The notes under the pieces: generated by a model
The model's input: only the letters and a program-made list of their open reading frames with translations
What the model was told of the DNA's origin: nothing
The model's database searches: none
Shown: positions 1 through 9,034 of the stretch, piece by piece
Layout: every line of letters starts with the position of its first letter
Numbering within the stretch: the first letter of the stretch is position 1
Translations under genes and position numbers: made by a program
Assembly (NCBI RefSeq): GCF_042678385.1
Contig: NZ_JBHUDY010000001.1
Location: forward strand, 930,001 to 994,000
From: Sphingomonas_B tabacisoli
GTDB lineage: Bacteria; Pseudomonadota; Alphaproteobacteria; Sphingomonadales; Sphingomonadaceae
DNA length: 64,000 nucleotides
Direction: 5' to 3'

Positions 1-254
1 TCCGCGGCGTGATCGCGATAGTTGAGGCCGATGCAGAGGAACTTGCCGACATTGCCGACCGGCTCGGCCAGCCGCACGTCGCCCGAGACCAGCGGCAGGG
101 TCGCGGGGTCGAGCTGACGGATCGCGTCCAGCCCCGACGCCAGCACCGCCGGATCGATGTCCGCAACCGTCCCCGACAGGTCGCGGATGCGCCCCTCGCT
201 ATCGAGCAGTCCGGGCTTTTCGGCGCCGCGCGGTCCGTAACGCAGTAACTTCAT
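1..254 (-). CDS. Fumarylacetoacetate hydrolase (FAH) family protein, N-terminal part, cut by window edge
   Basis: Translation from the ATG at 254 begins MKLLRYGPRGAEKPGLL and runs off the window after the conserved FAH-family stretch KFLCIGLNYRDHA. This gives about 84 residues of a protein that is normally near 280. The family hydrolyses or hydrates 2-oxo acids and 2,4-diketo acids; in sphingomonads members with this N-terminus include 2,4-diketo-3-deoxy-rhamnonate type hydrolases of non-phosphorylated deoxysugar pathways. It lies 87 bp downstream of the GntR gene on the same strand, in line with the sugar-acid dehydratase, which fits a role late in sugar-acid breakdown. The exact substrate cannot be read from this fragment. 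Confidence 0.8.
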   Translation of the reverse strand, partial: MKLLRYGPRGAEKPGLLDSEGRIRDLSGTVADIDPAVLASGLDAIRQLDPATLPLVSGDVRLAEPVGNVGKFLCIGLNYRDHAA

Positions 255-341
255 ATCCCTCGTCCTTTATGGGCAGCCCCTATCGGCCCGCGGCTCGTCA
301 AAGCCGCAGGAGATCGTCAGGCCTTCGGTTGCAGGAAAGTT

Positions 342-1067
342 TTAGTGAACCTTTGGCGGATCGGGCTGGGCCGTGACGGCCAGGCTCGAGAAGCGCTCGG
401 GCTCCGAATAGGCCATGCGCAGGTGCGTCAGCAGCGCCATCTGCGGATCGCCGATGCCGCTTGCGACATAGTCCAGCAGCGCGCGGTGATGGTTGAGGCG
501 CCAGCGCCGGATTTCCTGGCTCACATGCTCCAGCGCCTTGTGCGCGAACAACGGCGTGGTCAGCGATTCGAGCGTGCGTTCCAGATAGGGATTGCCCGAC
601 GCGCGCCAAATCACCGCATGGAATTTGCGGTCGAGCGCCGCCGCATCGATCAGCGGGCCGTCCCAGGCTTCCATCTGCTCGACCAGCTCGGTCAGCTCGG
701 CAAGCAGTTCCGGCGTCATCCGCGCGCGCACCAGCCGCAGCGCCTCGGCTTCCAGCACCATGCGCAGGCTGTTGATCTGCTGCACTTCGTCGTCGCTCAG
801 TTGCGTGACGAACATTCCGCGGCGCTCGTGATTCATCACAAGGCCCTGTTCCTGAAGCTGGGAGAGCGCCTCCCGCACCGGAATACGGCTGACATGGAAC
901 TCGCGCGCGATCTGGCTTTCGTTCAGTCGCTCGCCCGGCCGATAGCGGCCGCTCAGGATTTGGGCTCTCAGAACCTTGACCATGTGCGTGCGCAGCGTCG
1001 AAGGCGTCGCGTCGTCGGCCGGCTCCGTGCCGAGGCCGTTCAGATGTTGCATGGCCGCGCCCGTCAT
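342..1067 (-). CDS. GntR family transcriptional regulator, FCD (FadR) subfamily
   Basis: This 241-residue protein has an N-terminal winged helix (conserved ILSGRYRPGERLNESQIA and the recognition-helix region FHVSRIPVREALSQL) followed by an all-helical FCD effector domain with scattered His and Arg/Asp ligands. FCD regulators usually bind organic acids or sugar acids and repress neighbouring catabolic genes. The ATG at 1067 is preferred over the upstream TTG at 1082 because GAGGA sits just before it. It lies between the dehydratase (97 bp upstream) and the FAH hydrolase (87 bp downstream), so it probably regulates this locus. The ligand is unknown. Confidence 0.88.
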   Translation of the reverse strand: MTGAAMQHLNGLGTEPADDATPSTLRTHMVKVLRAQILSGRYRPGERLNESQIAREFHVSRIPVREALSQLQEQGLVMNHERRGMFVTQLSDDEVQQINSLRMVLEAEALRLVRARMTPELLAELTELVEQMEAWDGPLIDAAALDRKFHAVIWRASGNPYLERTLESLTTPLFAHKALEHVSQEIRRWRLNHHRALLDYVASGIGDPQMALLTHLRMAYSEPERFSSLAVTAQPDPPKVH

Positions 1068-1163
1068 CGAGTCCTCTTGCAAGCCAGTGTCGATCGCATT
1101 GCGGCGGTATACACGTCAGCCTTCCTTTCCGAAAGTCTCGCGCCAGGATACTTGCCCGGTGCA

Positions 1164-2942
1164 TCAATGATTGTGCCGCGGCAGTTCACGCGAAAGGCCG
1201 CGATATTTCGTCGCCATTTCCAGGCAGCCGCCGGTTTCCAGCGGGCCGACATTGGCCCGGTACAGCTCTTCCCAGGGAGTCCGGCTCACCGGAATGGCCG
1301 GCGGCGCTTCAGCCTTGCGGCGCGCGATTTCCTCGACCGAGACGAGCGCGTCGCAGCGTGCGGCGTTCAGGTCGATCCGGATCACGTCGCCGGTACGCAG
1401 CCACGACAGCCCCCCGCCGGCCGCGCTCTCGGGCGAGCAATGCACGATCGATGGGCTGTCGGACGTCCCTGACTGGCGTCCGTCGCCGATCGTCGGCAGG
1501 CTGTTGATGCCGCGGCGCAGCAGCGCGTCGGGCGGCTGCATATTGACCACTTCCGCCGACCCCGGCCAGCCGATCGGGCCGGCGCCGCGCATCACCAGAA
1601 TACAGTCCTCGTCGATGTTCAGTTCAGGGTCGTTGATGCGGTGGTGATAGTCGTCGCCGCCGTCGAACACGATTGCGCGGCCTTCCCAGCAGTTTTCATG
1701 GCCGGGCCGAATCAGATAGCGCTCGCGGAACTGGGGCGAGATGACGCTCACTTTCATCACCGCGAAGTCGAACAGGTTACCGCTCAGCGGCAGCAGGCCG
1801 GCATTTTCCATCAGCGGCTGATCGAAGGGGCGAATCACGTCGCGGTCGCTGGCCTCGCGCCCTTCGAGATTGGCGGCGACTCTCTTGCCGGTTACCGTCA
1901 GCCGGTCGCCGTGGAGCTTGCCCGCCTTCAGCAGCTCCGACATCACCGCCGGAACGCCGCCCGCCCGGTGAAAGCCTTCGCCCAGATGGGTGCCGGCGGG
2001 TTGCATGTTGACCAGCAAGGGCAAGGGATAGCCCGCTTCCCGCCAATCCTCGGTCGTAATCTCGACGCCCGCGTGACGCGCCATCGCGGTGATGTGCGGC
2101 TGCGCGTTGGTCGAGCCCCCGATCGCGGCGGTCACGGCGATCGCGTCGAGAAAGGCTTCGCGCACCAGGATGCGGGAGGGCCGCAAATCCTCAAGCGCCA
2201 TTTCGACGATGCGCCGCCCGGTCGCATAGGCATATTGCCCGCGCTCGCGATAGGCGGCCGGAATCGCCGCACAGCCGGGCAGCGACAGCCCCAGCGCTTC
2301 GGCAACGGCGTTCATCGTGGAGGCCGTGCCCATCGTGTTGCAGTGGCCGACCGACGTCGCCGAGGCGACGGCCGCCTGCAGAAACTCCTCCTCGTCGATC
2401 TCGCCCGCCGCCAGCCGCTTGCGGCTTTTCCAGATGACCGCGCCCGAGCCGACCCGCTCGCCCTCGAAATGCCCGTCCAGCATCGGGCCGCCCGACAGCA
2501 CGATCGTCGGTATATCGACGGTGGCGGCGGCCATGATGCCCGATGGCGTCGTCTTGTCGCAGCCGGTGGTGAGGACGACGGCGTCCAGCGGATAGCCGTG
2601 CAGGATCTCGACCAGGCCCAGATAGGCGAGGTTGCGGTCGAGCGCCGCGGTCGGCCGGCGGCAATTCTCGAAAATGGGATGGACCGGGAATTCCATCGGA
2701 ATGCCGCCGGCATCGCGAATTCCGTCCCGTATACGGCGCGCAAGCTCGATATGGACGCGGTTGCAGGGGGTAAGGTCGCTGCCGGTCTGGGCGATGCCGA
2801 TGATCGGGCGGCCGGAGCGCAGCTCCTCCGGCGTCAGCCCGTAATTCATGAATCTTTCGAGGTATACCGCCGTCATGTCGGGCCGGTCGGCGTTGGCGAA
2901 CCAATTCCTTGACCGCAATTCCGTCCTCCCCGCCTGTGACAT
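1164..2942 (-). CDS. IlvD/Edd family sugar-acid (probably aldonate/pentonate) dehydratase
   Basis: This 592-residue enzyme belongs to the iron-sulfur dihydroxy-acid/6-phosphogluconate dehydratase family. Conserved stretches include IGIAQTGSDLTPCNRVH, the TTGCDKTTPSG cluster-ligand region, SVGHCNTMGTA and AAIGGSTNAQPH. Length and the N-terminal form (SRNWFANADRPDMTAVYLERF) match the xylonate/arabinonate-type branch rather than IlvD of branched-chain amino-acid synthesis. Such enzymes convert aldonates to 2-keto-3-deoxy acids in the cytoplasm. The ATG at 2942 has GAGGA about ten bases upstream; the longer frame upstream lacks family similarity. It is divergent from the TonB-dependent receptor across a 154-bp gap. 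The specific sugar acid is not determinable. Confidence 0.85.
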   Translation of the reverse strand: MSQAGRTELRSRNWFANADRPDMTAVYLERFMNYGLTPEELRSGRPIIGIAQTGSDLTPCNRVHIELARRIRDGIRDAGGIPMEFPVHPIFENCRRPTAALDRNLAYLGLVEILHGYPLDAVVLTTGCDKTTPSGIMAAATVDIPTIVLSGGPMLDGHFEGERVGSGAVIWKSRKRLAAGEIDEEEFLQAAVASATSVGHCNTMGTASTMNAVAEALGLSLPGCAAIPAAYRERGQYAYATGRRIVEMALEDLRPSRILVREAFLDAIAVTAAIGGSTNAQPHITAMARHAGVEITTEDWREAGYPLPLLVNMQPAGTHLGEGFHRAGGVPAVMSELLKAGKLHGDRLTVTGKRVAANLEGREASDRDVIRPFDQPLMENAGLLPLSGNLFDFAVMKVSVISPQFRERYLIRPGHENCWEGRAIVFDGGDDYHHRINDPELNIDEDCILVMRGAGPIGWPGSAEVVNMQPPDALLRRGINSLPTIGDGRQSGTSDSPSIVHCSPESAAGGGLSWLRTGDVIRIDLNAARCDALVSVEEIARRKAEAPPAIPVSRTPWEELYRANVGPLETGGCLEMATKYRGLSRELPRHNH

Positions 2943-3000
2943 TTCGACACTATCCTCAACAATTCGTTTTTCAGGTTGACGATCAACCGCCACTTCGTTC

Positions 3001-3036
3001 TTGACAGCTATATCGACGGACTGAATACAGTATGCA
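3001..3036. promoter_or_regulatory. Candidate promoter and operator between dehydratase and TonB-dependent receptor
   Basis: A perfect -35 hexamer TTGACA lies at 3001-3006 on the plus strand, with AATACA 17 bp further on as a weak -10. Overlapping the -10 is a near-palindrome, TGAATACAGTATGCA (3022-3036), symmetrical except for one pair. FCD-type GntR regulators often bind TGTATACA-like palindromes, and the regulator gene is close by. Assignment as its operator is inference. Confidence 0.4.
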
Positions 3037-3096
3037 ATAGCCAGCCAAAGTGATCTCAAATTAATGGGACACGGGCCTTTGGGGAGGATGACACTG

Positions 3097-6000
3097 ATGT
3101 TGGAGCGCACACGGACCGCACTCTTGATTGCCACGGCATTGTCGGGCTGGAGCGCGGCGCACGCTCAGACCGTTCCCATTCCGGCCGGCGAATCGCCCCA
3201 GGTCACGACGCCGGCTGCGCCGACCGCGCAAAGCGGCGCCGTGTCCGATCTTTCCGGAAGCGAAGTCACGCCGACCGCGTCCGCTGCCAGCCCCAGCGCG
3301 ACCAATTCCGACGGCGATATCGTCGTCACGGGCTCGCGCATCGTCGCGAACGGCTACAAGGCGCCGACGCCGGTCACCGTGGTCAGCACCGTCGAGCTGC
3401 TGAAGAAGGCGCCGGAAAGCATCGCGGCGGGTCTCGCCACGCTGCCGCAATTCTTCCAGTCCTCAGGCTCCAACGTCACGTCCAGCCAGGCGCGTGAGAC
3501 GCGTGCGGGTAATTATCTGAACCTGCGCGGCCTCGGCGAAATCGAAACGCTCGTCCTGCTCGACGGCCAGCGCCTGCCGCCGACCAGCTATGCCGGCACG
3601 GTCGACGCCAACATCATCCCACAGGCGCTGATCCAGCGCGTCGACGTGGTGACCGGCGGCGCCTCGGCCGCCTATGGCTCGGACGCCGTCGCGGGCGTCG
3701 TCAACTTCATCATCGACAACAAGTTCGAAGGCCTGAAGGCCGCCGGCCAGTACGGTATTTCCAGCCGGGGCGACGACCACCAGGTCAAGTTCAGCCTCGC
3801 CGCCGGCCACAGCTTCGCGGACGATCGGCTGCACGTCGAAATCGGCCTCGATTACTTCTACCAGCCCGGCATCTCGAACAATGGCGAGCGCCCGTTCGGC
3901 GGCAATTTCACGGGTGGCTGGGTCAACGTCGGCCAATATGCGCCGGGTCAGGGCACCAACACCGTGGCCAATGGCTGCCCGGCGAGCGGCTGCGCGGCGG
4001 GCACGAAACAGAACCCGTTCACGCCGACGTTCAACGTGCGGCTCGCGAACGGCACTTACGGCACGCTCGTCAACTCCGGCCGCAACGCGACCCAGGCGGC
4101 GAACCGCAGCGGCACGTCGCCCTTCTCGCTCGTCGGCTACACGTTCAGCCCGACAGCCGGCTTCTACAAGGCCGATCTCGGCACGCCGACCGGCACGCCG
4201 AACTTCAATGTCGGCGGCGCGGACACGGCCGTCACGTTCGGCACCACGCTGACCAGCAAGCTGCGCACCAAGCAGGCCTTCGGTCGGCTGGACTATGAGC
4301 TGGGCGGCGACACCACTGCCTTCCTGCAGACCAGCTTCACCGATTCCGACGTTCGGTTCGTGACGGTCGCGGCGGGCACGCAGTTCCAGTCCTTCCAGAT
4401 CTTCAACGACAACGCCTTCCTGCCGACGGCCTTTGCCGATGCGATGCGGGCGCAGGGTATCGCGAGCTTCGTCGCCAGCCGCGTCGAGGCCGATCAGACG
4501 CCGAAGGTCGCGTTCCAGAACAACAAGTCGACCATCGTGCTAGGCGGCTTCAAGGGCAAGATCGCCGACTTCAACTGGTCGGTCACCGGCTCCTATGGCA
4601 ACTCGGACCTCCATGCCCGCCACACCGGCAACTTCGAGCAATCCCGCTGGTTCGCCGCGCTCGACGCGGTCCGCGACAGCAGCGGCAACATCGTCTGCCG
4701 CGTGACGATCACCAATCCGGGACAGTTCCCGGGCTGCGTGCCTTGGAATCCGTTCGGCAACGGCTCGCCGTCGAAGGCGTCCTACGCCTATTTCGAGACG
4801 GAATCGAAGTTCCGCGTCGTCTCGCGCCAGACTGACTTCGCCGCCAACCTGTCGGGCGCGCTGTTCGATCTGCCGGCCGGCCCGGTCAACATCGCGGTCG
4901 GCGCCGAATATCGTCACCAGTATCTGAACATGACGAGCAACACGGATCCGTCGAAGCCGATCGACGTGACCAATCTGCGCACCGCGGCGAACGTCTATAA
5001 CCTGCAGTTCAACTCGACGAACCAGGGCCCGTCGCACGGCACGCAGAACGTCAAGGAAGCGTATGGCGAAATCGCGATCCCGATCCTGCGCGACACGCCC
5101 TTCTTCCAGGCGCTCGATCTGAACGCTGCAGCCCGGTATACCGACTACAGCGTCTCGGGCGGCATCTGGGCGTGGAAGGCGGGCTTCAGCTGGACGCCGT
5201 TCGACCAGCTCCGTTTCCGCGGCACCATCTCGCGCGACATCCGTGCGCCTACCCTGAACGAGCTGTTCGCGGGCGTCTCCTCGACGCGCGGCACGTTCAA
5301 CGACGTTCACACCAACACCAACACCAACGTCATCACGCTGCAGCAGGGCAACAAGAACCTGAAGCCGGAAAAGGGCGACACGATCACGCTTGGCGCGATC
5401 TGGCAGCCCGAATTCCTCCCCGGCTTCAGCGTCTCGCTCGATTACTACCACATCAAGATTAAGGATCGGATCACCAGCCTCAGCACCACCGATCTCAACC
5501 AGCGTTGCGAAGATTCAGGTGGTACGGACGTGCTCTGCTCGTTCATCACGCGCCCGTTCCCCTTCTCGAACCGGACGCCGGCAAACTTCCCGACGACGAT
5601 CTCGCAGGTGCCGTTCAATCAGGCGGCGCTCACGACCTACGGGCTCGACTATGAAGTGAACTATCGCATTCCGATGGGATCGATATTCAGTGCAGAGCCG
5701 GCCCGCCTCGATCTGCGCCTGATCGGCAACCACACGCCGAGCCTTGTCAGCAAGGCGAGCCCCAGCTCGGCGCCGCTGATCCTCGACGGCACGCTGGCCG
5801 GCGGCGGCACCGGCATCCCGCGGGACAAGCTGACCGCTTCGGCGCAGCTCACCGAAGGGCCGTTGAGCTTCGGCTTCGACGTCCGGTTCATCGGCAAGAT
5901 GGTGTATACGAAGCAGCCGACCGTCTTCGTGACCAACAACCATCTGGCCCCAGCGGCTTATCTGAACGCGAACATTTCGTACGATCTGAACATCGATGGC

Positions 6001-6159
6001 CACCAGGTCACGCTGTTCGCGACCGGCACGAACCTGACCGATCACTTCGTGTTCGCGCCGCAGAACAACGCCCAGCCGACCGAGTTCTACCCGAGCTTCC
6101 AGTCGCTTTACGACGTTGTCGGCCGCTACGTGGTCGTCGGCGCCCGGTTGAAGTTCTAA
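3097..6159 (+). CDS. TonB-dependent outer-membrane receptor
   Basis: This protein of about 1020 residues has a signal peptide ending AHAQ, then a low-complexity linker, a TonB-box-like DIVVTGSRI, a plug domain (conserved NLRGLGEIETLVLLDGQR and VVTGGASAAYGSDAVAGVVNF) and a long beta-barrel ending in the aromatic-terminated VGARLKF. Such receptors import large or scarce ligands, often glycans in sphingomonads, using TonB energy. GGGGAGG lies about nine bases before the ATG at 3097, which decides the start over the upstream in-frame ATGs. It is divergent from the sugar-acid dehydratase, so it may import the sugar source, but no ligand can be read from the sequence. Confidence 0.93.
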   Translation: MLERTRTALLIATALSGWSAAHAQTVPIPAGESPQVTTPAAPTAQSGAVSDLSGSEVTPTASAASPSATNSDGDIVVTGSRIVANGYKAPTPVTVVSTVELLKKAPESIAAGLATLPQFFQSSGSNVTSSQARETRAGNYLNLRGLGEIETLVLLDGQRLPPTSYAGTVDANIIPQALIQRVDVVTGGASAAYGSDAVAGVVNFIIDNKFEGLKAAGQYGISSRGDDHQVKFSLAAGHSFADDRLHVEIGLDYFYQPGISNNGERPFGGNFTGGWVNVGQYAPGQGTNTVANGCPASGCAAGTKQNPFTPTFNVRLANGTYGTLVNSGRNATQAANRSGTSPFSLVGYTFSPTAGFYKADLGTPTGTPNFNVGGADTAVTFGTTLTSKLRTKQAFGRLDYELGGDTTAFLQTSFTDSDVRFVTVAAGTQFQSFQIFNDNAFLPTAFADAMRAQGIASFVASRVEADQTPKVAFQNNKSTIVLGGFKGKIADFNWSVTGSYGNSDLHARHTGNFEQSRWFAALDAVRDSSGNIVCRVTITNPGQFPGCVPWNPFGNGSPSKASYAYFETESKFRVVSRQTDFAANLSGALFDLPAGPVNIAVGAEYRHQYLNMTSNTDPSKPIDVTNLRTAANVYNLQFNSTNQGPSHGTQNVKEAYGEIAIPILRDTPFFQALDLNAAARYTDYSVSGGIWAWKAGFSWTPFDQLRFRGTISRDIRAPTLNELFAGVSSTRGTFNDVHTNTNTNVITLQQGNKNLKPEKGDTITLGAIWQPEFLPGFSVSLDYYHIKIKDRITSLSTTDLNQRCEDSGGTDVLCSFITRPFPFSNRTPANFPTTISQVPFNQAALTTYGLDYEVNYRIPMGSIFSAEPARLDLRLIGNHTPSLVSKASPSSAPLILDGTLAGGGTGIPRDKLTASAQLTEGPLSFGFDVRFIGKMVYTKQPTVFVTNNHLAPAAYLNANISYDLNIDGHQVTLFATGTNLTDHFVFAPQNNAQPTEFYPSFQSLYDVVGRYVVVGARLKF

Positions 6160-6166
6160 GCTCCCA

Positions 6167-6199
6167 CCTCGCCTGCGTAGCTCCCCTTCGCAGGCGGGG
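6167..6199. terminator. Hairpin between convergent receptor and D-lactate dehydrogenase genes
   Basis: An 11-bp GC-rich stem (6167-6177 with 6189-6199, one G-T pair, core GCCTGCG/CGCAGGC) starts eight bases after the receptor stop codon. No T-run follows, so it may act as a weak terminator or mRNA 3'-end stabiliser for both convergent genes. Confidence 0.45.
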
Positions 6200-6204
6200 G
6201 CCGG

Positions 6205-7902
6205 CTCGNCCTCATGCCAATGGCGCGCCTTGGTCGTCTGCCCAATGCCGGGGTTCAGCTGGTTGCGCGGGTCGATCGTCTTGTAGAAATCGATCAGCGC
6301 GGGCTTCGCGGGATACAGATGCCCGACATTGTGCTCGGCGGGATATTCGGCCCCGCGCGCGTCCAGCAGCTCCCACATGCGATGCTCGACCGCGATCGGC
6401 TCATGACCCTTCGCCAGCACATAATCCTGGTGGAAGACGTGGCAGAAGAAATGCCCGTAATAGAGCTTGTGCAGGATCGCTGCGTCGAGATCGGTGGGAA
6501 GGGTTTCGCACCAGTCGCGCGTGTTGCGGGGCAGGGCGATGTCGAGCGCGACGATGTCCTCCACCTCATCCGGATGCACTGCGCGATACCGAACCGCCGC
6601 GCCCGCCACCGCGAAGCGATGGAGGAACGCCTTGGCCGCTTCGTCGGCCGTGCATTCGAAATAATCGCCGTCCTCCGCCGGCAGCCGCTCGGCGAAATAG
6701 GCGCGCGCCTCGGCGATGCCTTCGGCGCCGACTTTCAGGATCAGATGATGCTCGAAACGGTCGCGGAACGCGCGCATCCGCGGCGGCAAGTGGCGCGGGA
6801 ACAGGCGGCTCCCCCATTGCATCATCCGGTCGCTGAAATTCTCGCCCAGCCGCAACCGGCTCGCCAGCGCATCCGCGCGCGCCTTCATCGCGAACAGCGC
6901 CGGCAGCCGGTCGGTGCCCAGCATCTGGATCGCGAGGAACGTATCTTTCCCGTAGACGGCGGCGATGTCGAAAGCCGTGCGATGGATATATTCGCCGGCG
7001 ATCGGCAGCGACTGGAACTGCGCCAATATGTCGCGCCGGATGCTCGTCAGCCGCGCCGGATCGTTGGTGCCGATATAGAAAGTCGCGGTTTCCTTCTCGG
7101 CCTCGAAGGTGTCGAGCCGCACCGCGAACAGGATCAGCTTGCCCGCGCTTCCGGATGCTTCGAACAGGCAGCGCGGATCGGCATTGAAGCGCGCCGGCGA
7201 CCCCGCTTCGACATCGCGAACATGGTCCATATAGGCGCGGTCGGACGCCCATTGGCCAGGGTCGCTGACGATGTCGGCCGCGTCGAACCGCCCTTTCTCC
7301 AGCCGTTCGAGGATCGTCTCGGGATCGTTCCCCAGTTCGATGCCCAGATGATTGACCAGGCTTAGCCGGCCATCCTCGCCGACTTTCCCATAGAGTGCGA
7401 GGCGCGTGAAGGACGGGCCGCGCCGGATCAGCGAGCCGCCCGAATTGTTGCACACGCCGCCCAGCACCGACGCGCCGATGCAGGAAGAGCCGATCACCGA
7501 ATGCGGCTCGCGCCCGATCGGCTTCAGCGACCGTTCCAGTTGGTAGAGCGTCGTCCCCGGCAGGCACACGACTTGCCGCCCGTCGTCGATCAGGTGCAGC
7601 CCGGCGATCCGCATCGTGTTGATGATGACAACGCCGTTCGGATAATCCTCGCCGTCGGGCGAGGAGCCGCCGGTCAGGCCGGTATTCGCCGCCTGCATGA
7701 TGATGCTGATGTCCGCCGCGACGCAGACCTGGGCGACCCGCCACAGCTCGATCAGGTTCGCCGGCCGCACCACCGCCAGCGCGGGCCCGCCGCCATAACG
7801 GAAGCCGAAGCGAAACCGGCGGGTGCTTTCCGGCTGGGTGAGCACATTCGCGTCGCCCACGATCGATCGCATGTCCGCAAGCGCGGCGGCAGGGGAAGTC
7901 AT
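6205..7902 (-). CDS. dld: Quinone-dependent D-lactate dehydrogenase; 3' end disturbed by an ambiguous base
   Basis: This is a flavoprotein oxidising D-lactate to pyruvate at the membrane and passing electrons to quinone. The N-terminal FAD-binding fold shows NTGLTGGSSPDGEDYPNGVV, GTTLYQLERSLKPIGREPHS and GASVLGGVCNNSGGSLI; the C-terminal half carries the membrane-associated lactate dehydrogenase region ending PRNQLNPGIGQTTKARHWHE. As I recall it, the E. coli enzyme ends about two residues after the equivalent point. Here the frame instead runs on through the unknown base at 6209 to a stop at 5515, antisense to the receptor. I therefore end the credible part near 6205, about 566 residues. A missed base at 6209 probably hides the real stop. 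Confidence 0.85.
6209..6209. other. Single ambiguous base (N)
   Basis: This is the only non-ACGT base in the window. It lies ten bases beyond a GC-rich hairpin and exactly where the D-lactate dehydrogenase stop codon would be expected. It may mark a contig join or an unresolved base. Confidence 0.95.
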
Positions 7903-7940
7903 GCACCGACCCTAGGCAAAATCCCGAGGGCCGCCAAGAG

Positions 7941-7950
7941 CTGTATACAG
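7941..7950. promoter_or_regulatory. Perfect palindrome upstream of D-lactate dehydrogenase, candidate GntR operator
   Basis: CTGTATACAG is a perfect 10-bp palindrome, 39 bp upstream of the dld start and between dld and the divergent beta-propeller gene. It resembles CTGAATACAG at 3021-3030 and GGTATACA at 1106-1113 upstream of the GntR gene. The core GTATAC also occurs inside coding sequence here, so the operator reading is tentative. Confidence 0.35.
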
Positions 7951-8001
7951 GCGGCGGGGTCGAGGCATATAGGAGCCGCACACCCACCGGGAGTCGCTTC
8001 C

Positions 8002-9015
8002 GTGATCAAACGCTCCGCCGCCCTGGCCGTCCTGCTGCTTGCCTCCTGCTCGCCGGCGCCCGCGCCGCGCGATCGGCTCTATGTCTCGCTGGAGCATGGC
8101 GACGCGGTGGCCGTGATCGACCCGGCGAGCCGCACCGTGGTTCAGCGCCTCACGCCCGGGAAGCGGCCGCGCGGGATGATGCTCTCGCCCGATCATGCGA
8201 AGCTCTATGTGGCGGTCTCCGGTTCCCCGATCGGCGGCCCGGGTGTCGATGAGGACAAATTGCCCCCAGCCGATCACCGCGCGGACGGCATCGCCGTCGT
8301 CGATCTTTCGTCGGGCAAGGTCGAGCGCGTGCTTGCAGCGGGCAGCGACCCCGAAACCTTCGCGATGAGCCCGGACGGCCGCACCCTGTTCGTCTCGAAC
8401 GAGGATACCGGCTCGGTCTCCGCCGTGGCCGTCGACGGCGGCCGCGCCACGCAGACGTCCAGGGTCGGCGATGAGCCGGAAGGCGTGGCGGTCACCAGCG
8501 ACGGCGCTCGTCTGTTCGTCGCCTGTGAAGCCTCGAACCTGGTCGCGATGCTGGACGCGCGCACGCTCCAGCCGATGAAGACGATCCCGATCGCCGGCCG
8601 TCCGCGCACTCTGCTCGCTTCCCGCGATGGCGCGACGATCTTCGCCGCCGTCGAAACCGCCGGACAATTGGCGTTCATTTCCTCAGTCGACGGCAAGCTG
8701 CTGGGCCTGCTCGATCTCGCCAAAGGCGACAAGTCGATCCGCCCGATGGGCATGGTCGAAGGCCCCGACGGCCATTTGTTCGTCGCCACCGGACGCGCCG
8801 GCAGCGTGATCGAGGTCGATCCGGCTAGGCGCGCAATCGTCCGCACGATCTCGGGCGTCGGCGCGCGGCCCTGGGGCGTCGCGCTCACCCAGGATCAGCG
8901 CCTGCTGGTCACCGCCAACGGCCCTTCGGACGATGTCACCTTCGTCGATCGCACGACCGGCAAGCTGCTGGGCAAGGTCGGCGCGAAGGGTAGCCCCTGG
9001 GGCTTTGCGCGCTAA
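8002..9015 (+). CDS. YncE/YVTN-family beta-propeller lipoprotein
   Basis: The GTG start at 8002 gives 337 residues opening with a lipoprotein signal, ALAVLLLASC, whose lipobox is LAS-C. The remainder consists of repeated blades of the type DRLYVSLEHGDAVAVIDPAS, TLFVSNEDTGSVSAVAV and ARLFVACEASNLVAMLDART, typical of YVTN/40-residue beta-propeller proteins. These are periplasmic and often bind partners or small molecules; no catalytic residues are evident. GGGAG lies about eight bases before the GTG. It is divergent from dld (99 bp) and converges on hutU with only 19 bp between stops. The role is unknown. Confidence 0.82.
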   Translation: MIKRSAALAVLLLASCSPAPAPRDRLYVSLEHGDAVAVIDPASRTVVQRLTPGKRPRGMMLSPDHAKLYVAVSGSPIGGPGVDEDKLPPADHRADGIAVVDLSSGKVERVLAAGSDPETFAMSPDGRTLFVSNEDTGSVSAVAVDGGRATQTSRVGDEPEGVAVTSDGARLFVACEASNLVAMLDARTLQPMKTIPIAGRPRTLLASRDGATIFAAVETAGQLAFISSVDGKLLGLLDLAKGDKSIRPMGMVEGPDGHLFVATGRAGSVIEVDPARRAIVRTISGVGARPWGVALTQDQRLLVTANGPSDDVTFVDRTTGKLLGKVGAKGSPWGFAR

Positions 9016-9034
9016 GGCGAAGCGCCAGGACTGA

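Noticed and set aside
1164..2942. ilvD of branched-chain amino-acid synthesis
   Set aside because: The N-terminus and the sugar-acid context (GntR-FCD, FAH hydrolase, TonB receptor) fit the aldonate dehydratase branch better.
5515..6204. Extension of the D-lactate dehydrogenase reading frame antisense to the TonB receptor
   Set aside because: It lies beyond an undetermined base, has no family similarity, is arginine-rich like other antisense shadows here, and covers conserved receptor sequence.
6209..6209. A programmed frameshift or stop readthrough in dld
   Set aside because: The odd position coincides with an unknown base, so sequence error explains it more simply.
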